Below, piece by piece: positions 1 to 8,823 of a stretch of 64,000 bases of DNA; within the stretch, counting starts at the first letter, position 1, and every line of letters begins with the position of its first letter. The stretch covers positions 2,790,001 to 2,854,000 of the forward strand of contig NC_020388.1 of the NCBI RefSeq assembly GCF_000591055.1. The letters run 5' to 3'. The position numbers and the translations under genes are program-made. The notes under the pieces were generated by a model. It worked only from the letters and a program-made list of their open reading frames with translations, had not been told where the DNA came from and made no database searches. The stretch comes from Natronomonas moolapensis 8.8.11. GTDB lineage: Archaea; Halobacteriota; Halobacteria; Halobacteriales; Haloarculaceae.

Positions 1-2
1 GG

Positions 3-1703
3 CTCGGGAGCTACGTCGGAGCGACGGTCCACGCCGGAGGTGATCGATACGGAACCGTGTGGTTCGGCAGCGAGTCCTCCAGACCGGCGTACTCGGGGAG
101 CGAGCGACGGTTCCTGGAGTTGCTCGCCGGGCTGGTCGGCAAGCGGATCGAGGCCGACCGGTGGCGCCAAGACCGACGGGCGAGCGAGGACCGACACCGC
201 CGAGCGGTCGGCGCGTTGATCGAGGCGGGTCGGTCGCTGCGCGCGGCCGGGACTCCGGCCGAGATAGCCGAGATCACGGCTGAGATAGCCGAGCGGACCG
301 CGGACGTCGAAATAAGCGCGGTCAGGCTCTTCGAGGACGGTGCCCCGGTCGCAGCGGCGGCCGACACCGGGGACGCGCCCGAACGGAGCGAGAGCCGGCC
401 GCGCCGAGGGGACTCGAGCGCGGGCGAACTCGTCATCGGGGACGGCTCCGGGGGGGCCGGGGGCGTCACGCGTTCGGCGGCGGTGGCGCTCGGCGAACGC
501 GGGGCGTTGTCCGTCGACGACGGAGCGGGATCGATCACGGAGAGCGAGCGCCGGCGGTTGGCGCTGTTGGCGGCGCTGGTCGAGGCAGCGCTCGAACGCC
601 TCGGCGACGGGGCAAAGTCGAAACGAAGCGACTCGGTGCCGGATGCCGAGACCCCCTCCGTCGGGGATGCGGGGAGGGATCGCCGCGAGGGGCGGTTCGG
701 ACACCTCTTCGACGCGCTCCCGGACGCCGTCGTCGACGTGGAGTTCGTCGACGCCGAACCGATCGTCAGGCGCGTCAACGACGCCTTCGAGAAGACGTTC
801 GGCTACGACGAGGCCGACGTCATCGACACGCCGTTGCTGGAGGCGATCGTCCCGCCAGAGGGCAGCCTGGAGCTCGAACGGCCGAACGGGACCGACTCCC
901 GACAGCGCCACGAGACGCTCGAGGTCGAGCGGCTGACCGCCGAGGGACGACGGACGTTCCTGTTTCGGGGGTTCAGCTACCGCCACGAGGGGGCCGAGCG
1001 CGGGTTCGGCATCTACACCGACGTGACGGGACGGCTCGAGCAGGAACGCCGGCTCCGGGTCCTCCATCGCGTGCTGCGACACAACCTCCGAAACGAGATG
1101 ACCGCGATTATCGGCTACGCGAACATCCTGGCGGAGGAAGCGCCGATGGAGGAGTACCGAACACAGGCCGAGCGAATCTACGAGCGGGCGATGAACGTCT
1201 CGAAGCTCGGCGAACAGGTCAGACGTATCCAGCAGGCGCTTGATATCGACCGTCAGTGGGTCGCACTCGATCCCGAGCCGCTCGTGACCGATCTCGCCGA
1301 GCGGTTCCGTTCGAGCCACCCCGAGGCGACGATACGGGTCTCGAGCGACGACTCCGGGGAGGCCGTCGCCGACGAGCTGTTGAAGATCGCCATCGAGAAC
1401 CTCATCGAAAACGCCATCGAGCACCACCCGGGTACGGCGACCGTCGACATCGAGCTGACGGCCGAAGACGGATGGATCGACATCACGGTCGCCGACGACG
1501 GTCCCGGCATTCCGGAGCGCGAGCGGGCCGTCGTCAGCGGCGCTCGTGAAATAACCCAGCTCGATCACAGCGTCGGGCTCGGGCTGTGGCTCTCGCGGTG
1601 GATCGTAAGCGGCGTCGACGGCCAGCTCCTGTTCGGCGACTGCGAGTGTGGGTCCGAAGTGACGCTTCGGCTGCGTCGGGCGGACGGTCGAGACGGAGTG
1701 TGA
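3..1703 (+). CDS. sensor histidine kinase, GAF-GAF-PAS-HisKA-HATPase (5' end outside window)
   Basis: The reading frame is open from base 3, so the N-terminus lies outside the window; the first GTG (57) sits inside the end of a GAF-like domain and is not the true start. In order I see: tail of a GAF domain, a second degenerate GAF domain (about nt 200-620), a PAS domain (about 690-1040), an H-box of the haloarchaeal type (HRVLRHNLRNEM, nt ~1068-1103) and a HATPase domain with N box (ENLIENAIEHH), G1 box (DDGPGIP) and a GLGLWL G2 box. Such proteins autophosphorylate on the H-box histidine and pass phosphate to a response regulator; none is encoded nearby. No membrane segments are visible in the part seen, so a cytosolic redox, light or ligand sensor is likely. 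Signal unknown. Confidence 0.9.
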   Translation, partial: LGSYVGATVHAGGDRYGTVWFGSESSRPAYSGSERRFLELLAGLVGKRIEADRWRQDRRASEDRHRRAVGALIEAGRSLRAAGTPAEIAEITAEIAERTADVEISAVRLFEDGAPVAAAADTGDAPERSESRPRRGDSSAGELVIGDGSGGAGGVTRSAAVALGERGALSVDDGAGSITESERRRLALLAALVEAALERLGDGAKSKRSDSVPDAETPSVGDAGRDRREGRFGHLFDALPDAVVDVEFVDAEPIVRRVNDAFEKTFGYDEADVIDTPLLEAIVPPEGSLELERPNGTDSRQRHETLEVERLTAEGRRTFLFRGFSYRHEGAERGFGIYTDVTGRLEQERRLRVLHRVLRHNLRNEMTAIIGYANILAEEAPMEEYRTQAERIYERAMNVSKLGEQVRRIQQALDIDRQWVALDPEPLVTDLAERFRSSHPEATIRVSSDDSGEAVADELLKIAIENLIENAIEHHPGTATVDIELTAEDGWIDITVADDGPGIPERERAVVSGAREITQLDHSVGLGLWLSRWIVSGVDGQLLFGDCECGSEVTLRLRRADGRDGV

Positions 1704-1754
1704 ACGGCTGCGTCGGGCGGACGGTCGAGACGGAGTGTGAACGGCTGCGTCGGG
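1668..1754 (+). repeat. 37-bp tandem duplication across a stop codon (2.35 copies)
   Basis: A 37-bp unit (1668-1704) containing the last codons and TGA stop of the kinase is repeated exactly at 1705-1741, with 13 bases of a third copy at 1742-1754. Because 37 is not a multiple of three and the stop lies in copy one, the protein is unaffected. Confidence 0.95.
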
Positions 1755-1800
1755 AGCGAGCGGTCCGGGGACCGGACGCGATCGGTCGCGCACAGGCCGT

Positions 1801-1814
1801 GGGTATGAATACCC
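1801..1814 (+). promoter_or_regulatory. TATA-like palindrome upstream of the MBL hydrolase
   Basis: GGGTATGAATACCC is a perfect 6-bp inverted repeat with a 2-base centre, positioned about 27 nt before the ATG at 1834. That is the expected TATA-box distance for a leaderless haloarchaeal mRNA; the symmetry could also serve a repressor. Confidence 0.45.
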
Positions 1815-1833
1815 CGGCGGCCTACGCTCCGGT

Positions 1834-2445
1834 ATGGACGTAACTAACGTGACGGCGGCGGCGGAGGCGTTCACCTGCAACGCCTATCTCGTCGAGGGCG
1901 ACCGGACGGTCCTCGTCGACGCCGGAGCCTACGGGAGCGTCGTCGACGTCATCTCGGACCACACCGACACCGTCGACGCCGTCGTCGTGACCCATCAACA
2001 CAGCGACCACGTCGCGCAGTTGGACGCGGTGTTGGACGCCTTCGACGCGCCGCTGTACGCCTACGCCGACCACCCACGGCGTGACGGGGCCTTGGACGAC
2101 GGCGATCAGCTCTTCGTCGGCGACGAACCGTTCGACGTGGTCTACACGCCGGGCCACGCCGACGACCACGTGGCTCTGCTCTCCGAGACGACGCTTTTCA
2201 GCGGCGACGTGGTCGTCCACGACGACGGGGCCTTCAAGTACGGGAGCTTCGGACGGACCGACATGCCCGGCCAGTCCAGGGAGCGGCTCATCGAGAGCAT
2301 CGAGGCGCTGTTGGAGGCGATGGGCGACGGCGTCGAGCAGCTGTGCGCCGGCCACGGCGGGACGTTCCACGGCGACGTCCGCGACGTCGTCGAAACCGCG
2401 CTCTCGCGGGCGAAAAGACGGGAGCCGAAATACCCGGAGGGGTGA
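1834..2445 (+). CDS. metallo-beta-lactamase fold hydrolase (glyoxalase II-like)
   Basis: 203 aa. The THQHSDH motif (HxHxDH, about residues 53-59) near the N-terminal third, a GHADDHV segment and an FSGDVV segment with the bridging Asp are the dinuclear metal ligands of the metallo-beta-lactamase superfamily; a further His lies in CAGHGG. Length and the single-domain layout fit hydroxyacylglutathione hydrolase-like or related thioester hydrolases, but substrate cannot be read from the sequence. The ATG at 1834 is preceded by a TATA-like box at leaderless spacing. The gene ends exactly where the convergent ccdA gene ends (2445/2446). Confidence 0.85.
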   Translation: MDVTNVTAAAEAFTCNAYLVEGDRTVLVDAGAYGSVVDVISDHTDTVDAVVVTHQHSDHVAQLDAVLDAFDAPLYAYADHPRRDGALDDGDQLFVGDEPFDVVYTPGHADDHVALLSETTLFSGDVVVHDDGAFKYGSFGRTDMPGQSRERLIESIEALLEAMGDGVEQLCAGHGGTFHGDVRDVVETALSRAKRREPKYPEG

Positions 2446-3159
2446 TCACCCGGCGAGCGGGATCGACGGCGGCGTCGGCGGTGGTCCGGGGAGGACAGCG
2501 AAGACGAACACGAGGTAGTAGACGGCGACGAGGAGCAAGAACGCGCCGACCGCGCGGTTGATCGGGTCCGAGTACCGCGCGAGGGTTCTCGTGATCCGAC
2601 GGCCGAACGACTCCGAGAGCAACGCAAAGGCCAAAAGCGGCGCGCCGATACCCAGCCCGAAGAGGAGAAAGCCGGCCAGATTCGAGGTGGGGCCGTCGAA
2701 CAACACCGCCTGGCGGGCGAAAAAGAGCCCGATAAACCCCGGGTTACACGGGACGACGATCCCGCCGAAAAAGAACCCGTAGCCGAACGCCGACGCGTAG
2801 GGGTGGTCAGCGTGTGGCGGGTCCACCGAGGGGAGCCGCGAGAACCCCGCGGGATCTGCGAGCAACACCGCGCCGATCACGCCGAGGACGCCGAAGGCCC
2901 ACGGGCCGAACCGACCGACGAACCCGCTCTCGATGCCGACGCCCAACACGACGACGAAGAGGTAGCCGGCGGCGGCCATGAAGCTGACGACGCCGGCGAC
3001 GACCAGAAGGCCGAGAACGGCGGGCGACCGGGCGCGTTCGCCGCCGCCCGCGCTGGCGAGGTACGAGACGAAGGCGGGGTACAGCGGTAGGACACAGACG
3101 GCTGTCAGTGGCGTCGCAACGCCGATCCAGAACATCTCCGCGAACGCCGAGAGGCTCAT
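2446..3159 (-). CDS. ccdA: CcdA/DsbD-type transmembrane thiol electron carrier
   Basis: 237 aa, about six membrane segments. Conserved cysteines lie in TM1 (TAVCVLPLYP) and in the fourth segment (VVPCNPGF), the pair that CcdA/DsbD proteins use to shuttle reducing equivalents from cytosolic thioredoxin to extracytoplasmic thioredoxin-like partners, for example in cytochrome c maturation. It starts on the ATGA that ends the upstream TlpA-like gene (overlap 3156-3159), so the two are co-transcribed and probably functional partners. Other haem maturation genes are not in view, so the final target is unknown. Confidence 0.88.
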   Translation of the reverse strand: MSLSAFAEMFWIGVATPLTAVCVLPLYPAFVSYLASAGGGERARSPAVLGLLVVAGVVSFMAAAGYLFVVVLGVGIESGFVGRFGPWAFGVLGVIGAVLLADPAGFSRLPSVDPPHADHPYASAFGYGFFFGGIVVPCNPGFIGLFFARQAVLFDGPTSNLAGFLLFGLGIGAPLLAFALLSESFGRRITRTLARYSDPINRAVGAFLLLVAVYYLVFVFAVLPGPPPTPPSIPLAG

Positions 3160-3722
3160 TCACAGTCGGCGTCGATCCGGGCGTCTATCGTCTCGGCGTC
3201 CGAGATCTTGTCGATTTCGTGTGTTCCGCCGCCCGGACACTGGAGGACGACGGGCGATTGTGGCGGCGAGACCGCGGTGGGGCCGAACTCCTCGACGAGA
3301 GCGTTGGCGACGGGGGTGGGCGCAACGGCGAAGCGGCTGTGGTCGGCGTAGCCGTTTTCTTCGGCGTATTCGAGAACCTCGTCGTCGGTCTCGCCGTCGC
3401 CGATGTTCAGTTGGACGACCTCGCGGTCGCCCCCGAACTCGCGCTGGAGCGTGTCGATCTCGCGGTTCTGGCTGCCGCAGGTGCTACACCAGACAGCGAA
3501 AGGATGGACGAGGGCCGGATCGTCGAACCCGGAGACGCTGAACTGCTCGCCGGTGGTCACGTCAGTCAACTCGGCCGTCCGCCACGCCGTCGTGTCCGCG
3601 TCGCCGTCGTCCTCGCCCGCCGCGTCCGCGGATCCGGCGTCGTCCCCGGTACCGAGACACCCCGAAACGGCGACCGAACCGCCGAGAACCGCGAGAACCC
3701 CCCGGCGCGTCTGTCGAATCAT
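3156..3722 (-). CDS. TlpA-like thioredoxin-fold lipoprotein
   Basis: 188 aa from the ATG at 3722. This start puts a Tat-type signal (RQTRRGVLAVLGG) and a lipobox ending in SGC at the N-terminus; longer readings would bury them. After a low-complexity acidic Asp/Ala linker comes a thioredoxin fold with WCSTC as the redox CXXC (about residue 78) and a cis-Pro in APTPV. Predicted role: extracytoplasmic thiol reductase or oxidase anchored by lipid, reduced by the overlapping CcdA. Divergent from the DoxX gene, 137 bp apart. Confidence 0.87.
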   Translation of the reverse strand: MIRQTRRGVLAVLGGSVAVSGCLGTGDDAGSADAAGEDDGDADTTAWRTAELTDVTTGEQFSVSGFDDPALVHPFAVWCSTCGSQNREIDTLQREFGGDREVVQLNIGDGETDDEVLEYAEENGYADHSRFAVAPTPVANALVEEFGPTAVSPPQSPVVLQCPGGGTHEIDKISDAETIDARIDADCE

Positions 3723-3859
3723 AGTGTTTCTATAGTGCTGAAGTGTGAAAACCCCCTCGTCGACCGTGCGCTCTCGGCACACGCCCGGTCCGACGTCGGG
3801 ACGGACGGTCGTTCGGTACGGTAACAAAAAACTATCTGGCGACGGACACTACGACCACC

Positions 3860-4954
3860 GTGTCCCACCGACCGACCCTGGTCGCCGTTTCGGGCGCGTT
3901 CGCGTGGCTGCTCGCCCGGCCGGCGGCCGCACACGTCGACTACGTCACCGAGGGTGAAGGCGAATCGATCGACCCGATCGCGTTCGTCGTCGAGGTGCTC
4001 TCTGATCCGTTCAACGCCGCGGTGTTCTTCGGCCCGGGAGCCGCGGTCACTGGTGTCCTCGCCGGATACCTGTGGCTGCGGCCGACGGTCACCGACGTCG
4101 TCGTCCTCCGGGGGAAACTCGCCAGTTACGGCGACCTCGTTCCGTGGATGCTCCGGCTATCGGTCGGGCTTCCCCTCGTCGGAGCCGGCTTCCAGGGATA
4201 CCTGTTCGCACCGACCCTGGCATTCGATCCGACGGCGAATCCCGCCCTCAGGGCGTCGTTCGTCGGTCTCGGTTTCTTCGTGCTGTTCGGACTCGCGACT
4301 CGGATCGTCTCGGCGCTCGGCCTGTTGCTCTTCGGCTGGGTGCTCGTGACTACCGACCCCGGCGTCGTCATCGCACTGGAGTACGTGCCGATTTTCCTCT
4401 CGTTGCTCGTCGTCGGGGGGGGACGGCCGAGCGCCGACGACATGCTGTTGGAGGTCGCGAGCACCGCCGGCACGTACTACGGTCGAATCGATCCGGTCCA
4501 TCACCTGAAGGCGTTCCTCGGCGGGACGATGGCCCCGCTTCGTCGGTACGTCCCGACGATCCTCCGGATCGGGATGGGGATCACGTTCGTCTATCTCGGT
4601 TTGGTACAGAAACTCGCCAGCCCCGGCCAGTCGCTGCTCGTCGTCGAGCGGTACGATCTCACGTCGGTCGTCCCGGTCGATCCCGGTCTGTGGGTCGTCG
4701 GGGCGGGCCTCACGGAGATCGCCGTCGGGTCGGCGCTGATCGTCGGCTTCTTCACCCGTGGCGCGGCCGCCGTCTCGTTCGTCCTGTTTACGACGACGCT
4801 GTTCGGGTTACCCGGCGATCCGGTGTTGGCCCACGTCACGCTCTTCGGGATGGCATCGGCGGTGTTCACCCTCGGCGCCGGGCCGCTCTCGATCGACCGG
4901 TGGGTCGGCCGTCCCGCACTCGAGGACGGCGAGCAGGCGATCCCGGCGGACTGA
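3860..4954 (+). CDS. DoxX/DoxD-like membrane protein
   Basis: 364 aa with a GTG start. A short N-terminal hydrophobic segment ending in RPAAAH could be a signal peptide or first helix. At least eight hydrophobic segments follow in two blocks: residues ~50-200, and a C-terminal block (about 235-350, beginning RYVPTILRIGMG) that resembles the DoxX four-helix domain. DoxX-like proteins act in membrane thiol or quinone-linked electron transfer in some organisms; the adjacent divergent TlpA-CcdA pair makes a redox role attractive, but that is inference from position only. Confidence 0.75.
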   Translation: MSHRPTLVAVSGAFAWLLARPAAAHVDYVTEGEGESIDPIAFVVEVLSDPFNAAVFFGPGAAVTGVLAGYLWLRPTVTDVVVLRGKLASYGDLVPWMLRLSVGLPLVGAGFQGYLFAPTLAFDPTANPALRASFVGLGFFVLFGLATRIVSALGLLLFGWVLVTTDPGVVIALEYVPIFLSLLVVGGGRPSADDMLLEVASTAGTYYGRIDPVHHLKAFLGGTMAPLRRYVPTILRIGMGITFVYLGLVQKLASPGQSLLVVERYDLTSVVPVDPGLWVVGAGLTEIAVGSALIVGFFTRGAAAVSFVLFTTTLFGLPGDPVLAHVTLFGMASAVFTLGAGPLSIDRWVGRPALEDGEQAIPAD

Positions 4955-5020
4955 CGCGTTCGCGCCGGGCGGTGGCTGGGCGGGTGTTCGATGTCTCGAC
5001 CGGGCTGTCTATTCTCATAT

Positions 5021-5118
5021 TGACAGACAAACGAATATACACACGACGCACGAAATCACGCCGTTCGACGGGGCGACCGGCGGATCACTCGTGAGTCGGT
5101 GTCATGTGATTTCGTCCA
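5021..5118 (+). repeat. dispersed ~98-bp repeat, copy A
   Basis: By hand alignment this stretch matches the reverse strand of 56590-56688 at about 83 of 99 aligned positions with one 1-base gap. It lies 66 bp downstream of the DoxX stop, in the same orientation as that gene. After the gap both copies can encode a similar peptide (FDG[AV]TGGSLV[SR]RCH), but no start codon with a convincing promoter is visible. Could be a mobile non-coding element, a 3' processing element or a micro-gene. Confidence 0.75.
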
Positions 5119-5246
5119 CCAGTATCATACGTCCCGAGTTGAATCTGCGAATCGCAAGCCTGCAAACATCCCCAATACGAATCGTGATGGAATCGCCAGC
5201 GATGTTACATATAAGAGCTACGCTGCTGTCCGTGGATTCGGTATTT

Positions 5247-5348
5247 AAATGGACTCGCCGGGACTGAGCAAACCCGAAGGGTTTGCGAGGGTCGGCGAGT
5301 TCATTGACTGAGCGAGTGAAACGAGCGAAGGAAATGGACTCGCCGGGA
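5247..5348. repeat. 17-bp direct repeat of the tRNA-Ala 3' end (att-like)
   Basis: AAATGGACTCGCCGGGA at 5247-5263 repeats exactly at 5332-5348, the latter being the 3' end of tRNA-Ala. The 68 bases between hold a perfect hairpin (GCAAACCC GAA GGGTTTGC, 5268-5286). Integrating elements leave such tRNA 3'-end copies; no integrase is nearby, so this may be a scar or a local duplication. Confidence 0.6.
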
Positions 5349-5406
5349 TTTGAACCCGGGGCCTCTTCCTTGCGAAGGAAGCGATCTGCCGCTGATCTAC
5401 GAGCCC
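5335..5406 (-). tRNA. tRNA-Ala (anticodon CGC)
   Basis: On the minus strand a complete cloverleaf can be drawn: 7-bp acceptor stem GGGCTCG/CGAGTCC, D-arm, anticodon stem CTTCC/GGAAG with loop TTCGCAA (anticodon CGC), T-arm with GGTTCAAATCC, discriminator A. The acceptor stem has the G3:U70 wobble pair, the identity element for alanine, which independently confirms the assignment. CCA is not encoded. 72 nt, no intron. Confidence 0.96.
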
Positions 5407-5556
5407 GCAACCGTACTTGCCGGGAGCGTCGTTTGAACCTTCTGGTTTGGAGTGCGAAAGCGACCGTGGGGGGCCGCGCGTGAGGGCTGCAGCGGACACG
5501 GCAAATGCGTCGGCCGTGCGTCGCAGGGCGTTACCCCACTCGGCGTCCGACCTCGG

Positions 5557-5865
5557 CTAGTCCTCGAGGACGATCTCGATGGAGACGTCGTTCGGGACCT
5601 GGATCCGCATGAGCTGGCGGAGCGCGCGTTCGTCGGCGTCGATATCGATGAGCCGCTTGTGGACGCGCATCTCCCAGTGCTCCCACGTCGCGGTACCCTC
5701 GCCGTCGGGGGATTTGCGCGCGGGGATTTCGAGCGTCTTCGTCGGGAGTGGAACCGGTCCCGACAGCGTCACGCCCGTCTTGTCCGCGATCTCGCGGACG
5801 TCGTCGCAGATGTTGTCGAGGTCCTCCGGAGCCGTGCCCGCGAGGCGAACGCGTGCCTGCTGCAT
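5557..5865 (-). CDS. rps10: 30S ribosomal protein S10 (uS10)
   Basis: 102 aa, the usual archaeal length. It reads as uS10 throughout: N-terminal ARVRLAGT, the loop [18 protein letters not shown] that reaches into the 30S head, and C-terminal [11 protein letters not shown]10 (NusE in bacteria) also links ribosomes to transcription. It is the last gene of the tuf end of the str cluster, starting 3 nt after the tuf stop, so it is co-transcribed with EF-1alpha. Confidence 0.97.
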   Translation of the reverse strand: MQQARVRLAGTAPEDLDNICDDVREIADKTGVTLSGPVPLPTKTLEIPARKSPDGEGTATWEHWEMRVHKRLIDIDADERALRQLMRIQVPNDVSIEIVLED

Positions 5866-5868
5866 GCG

Positions 5869-7134
5869 TTATCGCTCGTTGACGCTGAGGACTTTGCCGG
5901 CCGCGACGGTCTGACCCATGTCGCGGATGGCGAAGCTGCCCAGCTCGGGGATCTCGTTCGAGGACTCGATGCTGAGCGGCTTCTGGGGACGGACCGTCAC
6001 GACGGCCGCGTCGCCCGACTGGATGAAGTCCGGGTTCTCCTCGGCGACCTCGCCGGAGGAGGGGTCGATCTTCTTGTCGATCGACTCGACCGTGCAGGCG
6101 ACCTGTGCGGTGTGGGCGTGGAAGACCGGGGTGTACCCAGCCGTGATCACCGAGGGGTGCTGCATGACGACGACCTGGGCCTGAAACGTCTCGGCGACCG
6201 TCGGCGGGTCGTCAGCCGGGCCACAGACGTCACCGCGTCGGATGTCGTCCTTGCCGATGCCGCGGACGTTGAAGCCGACGTTGTCGCCGGGCTCGGCTTT
6301 CGGAACTTCCTCGTGGTGCATCTCGACCGTTTTGACTTCTCCGCCCACGTCGGAGGGCTGGAAGGAGACGTTGTCGCCGGTGTTGAGGATGCCCGTCTCG
6401 ACGCGGCCGACCGGGACGGTCCCGATGCCGGAGATGGTGTAGACGTCCTGGATCGGGAGGCGAAGCGGTGCGTCCGTCGGCGGCTGCGGTTCCGGCAGGT
6501 CGTTGAGCGCCTCGAGCAGCGAGGGGCCGTCGTACCACGGCGTGTTCTCTGAGTCCTCGGAGACGTTGTCGCCCTCGAAGGCGGAGGTCGGAATGAACTC
6601 CGCGTCGTCGACATCGAAGCGGACCTGCTGGAGGAGCTGTTTGACCTCCTCGACGACCGTCTTGTACTTGGACTCCTCGTAGTCGACGAGGTCCATCTTG
6701 TTGACGGCGACGATGAGTTCGTCGATGCCCAGGGTGCGCGCCAAGAAGACGTGCTCCTGTGTCTGTGGCTGGACGCCGTCGTCGGCCGCGACGACCAACA
6801 CCGCGTTGTCGGCCTGGCTCGCGCCCGTGATCATGTTCTTCACGAAGTCACGGTGGCCCGGACAGTCGACAATAGTGAAATTGTACTTGTCGGTGTCGAA
6901 CTCCTGGTGGGCGATGTCGATGGTGACACCACGCTCTCGCTCCTCGGCGAGGTTGTCCATGACGTAGGCGAACTCGAAGCCGCCCTTGCCCTTCTCCTCT
7001 GCTTCCTCTCGGTACTGCTCGATTACGTGCTCGGGGACGCTCCCAGTCTCGAAGAGGAGCCGCCCGACCATTGTGCTCTTTCCGTGGTCGACGTGGCCGA
7101 TGACGGCCAGGTTCTGGTGGGGTATGTCGCTCAT
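5869..7134 (-). CDS. tuf: translation elongation factor EF-1 alpha (EF-Tu homologue)
   Basis: 421 aa from the ATG at 7134 ([11 protein letters not shown]), the normal archaeal length; the open frame upstream has no family resemblance. GTPase motifs are intact: G1 GHVDHGKS, G3 DCPGH, G4 NKMD, followed by the two beta-barrel domains that bind aminoacyl-tRNA. Delivers aminoacyl-tRNA to the ribosomal A site. A TTTTACGG box near 7184-7191 (minus strand) suggests its own promoter with a short leader. Followed by rps10 after 3 nt. Confidence 0.97.
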   Translation of the reverse strand: MSDIPHQNLAVIGHVDHGKSTMVGRLLFETGSVPEHVIEQYREEAEEKGKGGFEFAYVMDNLAEERERGVTIDIAHQEFDTDKYNFTIVDCPGHRDFVKNMITGASQADNAVLVVAADDGVQPQTQEHVFLARTLGIDELIVAVNKMDLVDYEESKYKTVVEEVKQLLQQVRFDVDDAEFIPTSAFEGDNVSEDSENTPWYDGPSLLEALNDLPEPQPPTDAPLRLPIQDVYTISGIGTVPVGRVETGILNTGDNVSFQPSDVGGEVKTVEMHHEEVPKAEPGDNVGFNVRGIGKDDIRRGDVCGPADDPPTVAETFQAQVVVMQHPSVITAGYTPVFHAHTAQVACTVESIDKKIDPSSGEVAEENPDFIQSGDAAVVTVRPQKPLSIESSNEIPELGSFAIRDMGQTVAAGKVLSVNER

Positions 7135-7309
7135 TGTTGTCTCACGCGCGGATGCGCTGTATCGGAAGCTTTTGTCGGTGCCCCGTAAAACGATTTCGAA
7201 AGGGTTCGGCCGAATCCGGACGCGTCGGGCGGTTTGCGACCCGATACCACGGGATGCGTCGGGTCCAGAGGGAACGGGTTGTGTCGTCTGGCGACCACTC
7301 AGCCGGGGA

Positions 7310-8254
7310 TCACTCGGAGGGTAGACGGCCGACGTCCGCGAGTATCGCACTCGCCGTTTCGGGACCGCCCGCGCCGCGTCCGGAGATGTTGAGCCGTCCA
7401 GCGTGTTGGGTCTCCAGCTGGACGATATTGAGCGTCCCCGAGACGGCGAGCGTCCCGTTCTCGGGGACGAGCCGCGGGCCGACCCGGACGTCGCCGTCCG
7501 CGACCTCGCCGATGAGCCGTATCGTCCGTCCGTCCTCGGCGGCCAGCTCTAAGGCGCTCCCCGGCAGATCGTCGATCCCCTCGACCTCGGCGTCTTCGAG
7601 GGTGTAGGTGTCCTCGTAGAGGACGTTCGCGAGGATGACGCATTTCAGGGCCGCGTCGACCCCCTCGACGTCGAAAGTCGGGTCGGCCTCGGCGACGCCG
7701 AGATCCTGTGCTTCGGCCAGAACGTGCTCGTAGCCGAGGCCCTCGGCGGCCATCCGCGAGAGGACGAAGTTGGCCGTCCCGTTCAGGACGCCCCGGGCGG
7801 CAGTCACTTGACCGTTGAGGTCGTCGATCGTCGAGAGCACCGGGATCGCGCCGCCGACGGCGGCCTCGAAGAGGACGCTCCCGGCCGAGTCGGCCTCCAG
7901 CGCCCGGACGTCGTCGTAGCGCTCGGCGACCGGCCCCTTGTTCGCCAACACGACGTGGCGGTCGCGCTCGAGGGCGCACTCGACGTGCGAAAAGCCCGGT
8001 TCGGCGTCGCCGAGCGTCGTTGGCGTCGCCTCGACCAATACGTCGTAGTCGGCCTCGAGAACGTCCTCGGGCGTTCCGTCGCCGACGGTGTCCTGCTCGT
8101 GCTTCCGCGAACGCACCGCTTCGGGATCGAGGCCGGCTGCGTCGACCGCGCCGCTCGAGGAGTCGGCGACGCCGACGACGTCGTGGCCGTAGCCGCCGGC
8201 CAACTCGAGGACCGACGTTCCGACGGCGCCCGAACCGACGATCGCGAGCCTCAC
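7310..8254 (-). CDS. hom: homoserine dehydrogenase
   Basis: 314 aa with GTG start overlapping the preceding ACT gene (GTGA). N-terminal Rossmann motif [11 protein letters not shown] binds NAD(P); the catalytic domain shows the ANKGPVA segment, [19 protein letters not shown] and the [16 protein letters not shown] signature. Reduces aspartate semialdehyde to homoserine for threonine and methionine. Its own regulatory ACT domain is absent, as in many archaea; the adjacent stand-alone ACT protein probably fills that role. Confidence 0.95.
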   Translation of the reverse strand: MRLAIVGSGAVGTSVLELAGGYGHDVVGVADSSSGAVDAAGLDPEAVRSRKHEQDTVGDGTPEDVLEADYDVLVEATPTTLGDAEPGFSHVECALERDRHVVLANKGPVAERYDDVRALEADSAGSVLFEAAVGGAIPVLSTIDDLNGQVTAARGVLNGTANFVLSRMAAEGLGYEHVLAEAQDLGVAEADPTFDVEGVDAALKCVILANVLYEDTYTLEDAEVEGIDDLPGSALELAAEDGRTIRLIGEVADGDVRVGPRLVPENGTLAVSGTLNIVQLETQHAGRLNISGRGAGGPETASAILADVGRLPSE

Positions 8255-8775
8255 GCCGACCCCTCCATCAGCGGCTCGACGACGCGGAGGTCCTTCTCCT
8301 CGGCGACCGTCCGAACCGTCTCGAGGGCATCGGCGCTTCGGCCCTCGGTCGCAACTAGCCGGAGCCGCGCGCTGGAGGGGCCTTCGGTCCCGGCGGGGGC
8401 CGACAGCGAGACGTCCGCCACGGAGACCCCACCGCAGCCGGTGAACCGCCGGAGCGTGTCCGAGAGGTCCGTCTCGACGAGGTGCCCGACGAGTACCACC
8501 GTCAACTCCTCGCTGTAGCGTTCGGCCCCGGCCTGAATGACGTTGACACCCGCCTCCCGGAGCGCGTCGACGATGACGTCGAAACGCGCCTCCGTCGCCT
8601 CGAGGTCGACCTCGACGGGGATGTGTCCCCGCGGCGTGAGGTTTCCCCGCTCGTGGAAGATCGAGAGGAGGTTCCCCCCGTTGTCGGCGATGGGTTCGAG
8701 CGCGCGCAGCAGTTCTCCGGGTTCGTCGACGAGTTCGAGCCGGACCGTGTACGAGTTCGTGTCGGTCCCGCTCAT
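8251..8775 (-). CDS. ACT-domain amino-acid-binding regulatory protein
   Basis: 174 aa. Two ACT-like units: residues ~8-80 (VRLELVDEPGELLRALEPI, the usual betaalphabeta start) and ~85-170. No catalytic domain. It overlaps the GTG of homoserine dehydrogenase, so the two are translationally coupled; most likely it senses threonine or a related end product and modulates Hom. The true start is taken as the ATG at 8775, which overlaps the stop of a 9-codon upstream ORF. Confidence 0.85.
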   Translation of the reverse strand: MSGTDTNSYTVRLELVDEPGELLRALEPIADNGGNLLSIFHERGNLTPRGHIPVEVDLEATEARFDVIVDALREAGVNVIQAGAERYSEELTVVLVGHLVETDLSDTLRRFTGCGGVSVADVSLSAPAGTEGPSSARLRLVATEGRSADALETVRTVAEEKDLRVVEPLMEGSA

Positions 8776-8801
8776 CGACGCACCTCCGTACGTTCGCTCA
8801 T
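8772..8801 (-). CDS. putative 9-aa leaderless leader peptide (MSERTEVRR) before the ACT gene
   Basis: An ATG at 8801 opens a 9-codon frame whose TGA overlaps the ATG of the ACT gene (ATGA). The ATG is 27 nt downstream of the TATA box at 8825-8831, exactly where a leaderless transcript would begin, while the ACT gene's own ATG is 26 nt further in another frame. Ribosomes starting on the 5' end would therefore translate this peptide and reinitiate. Could be chance; the overlap and spacing argue for function. Confidence 0.4.
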   Translation of the reverse strand: MSERTEVRR

Positions 8802-8823
8802 TGGGTGTATTTTTGTCCCCCCA

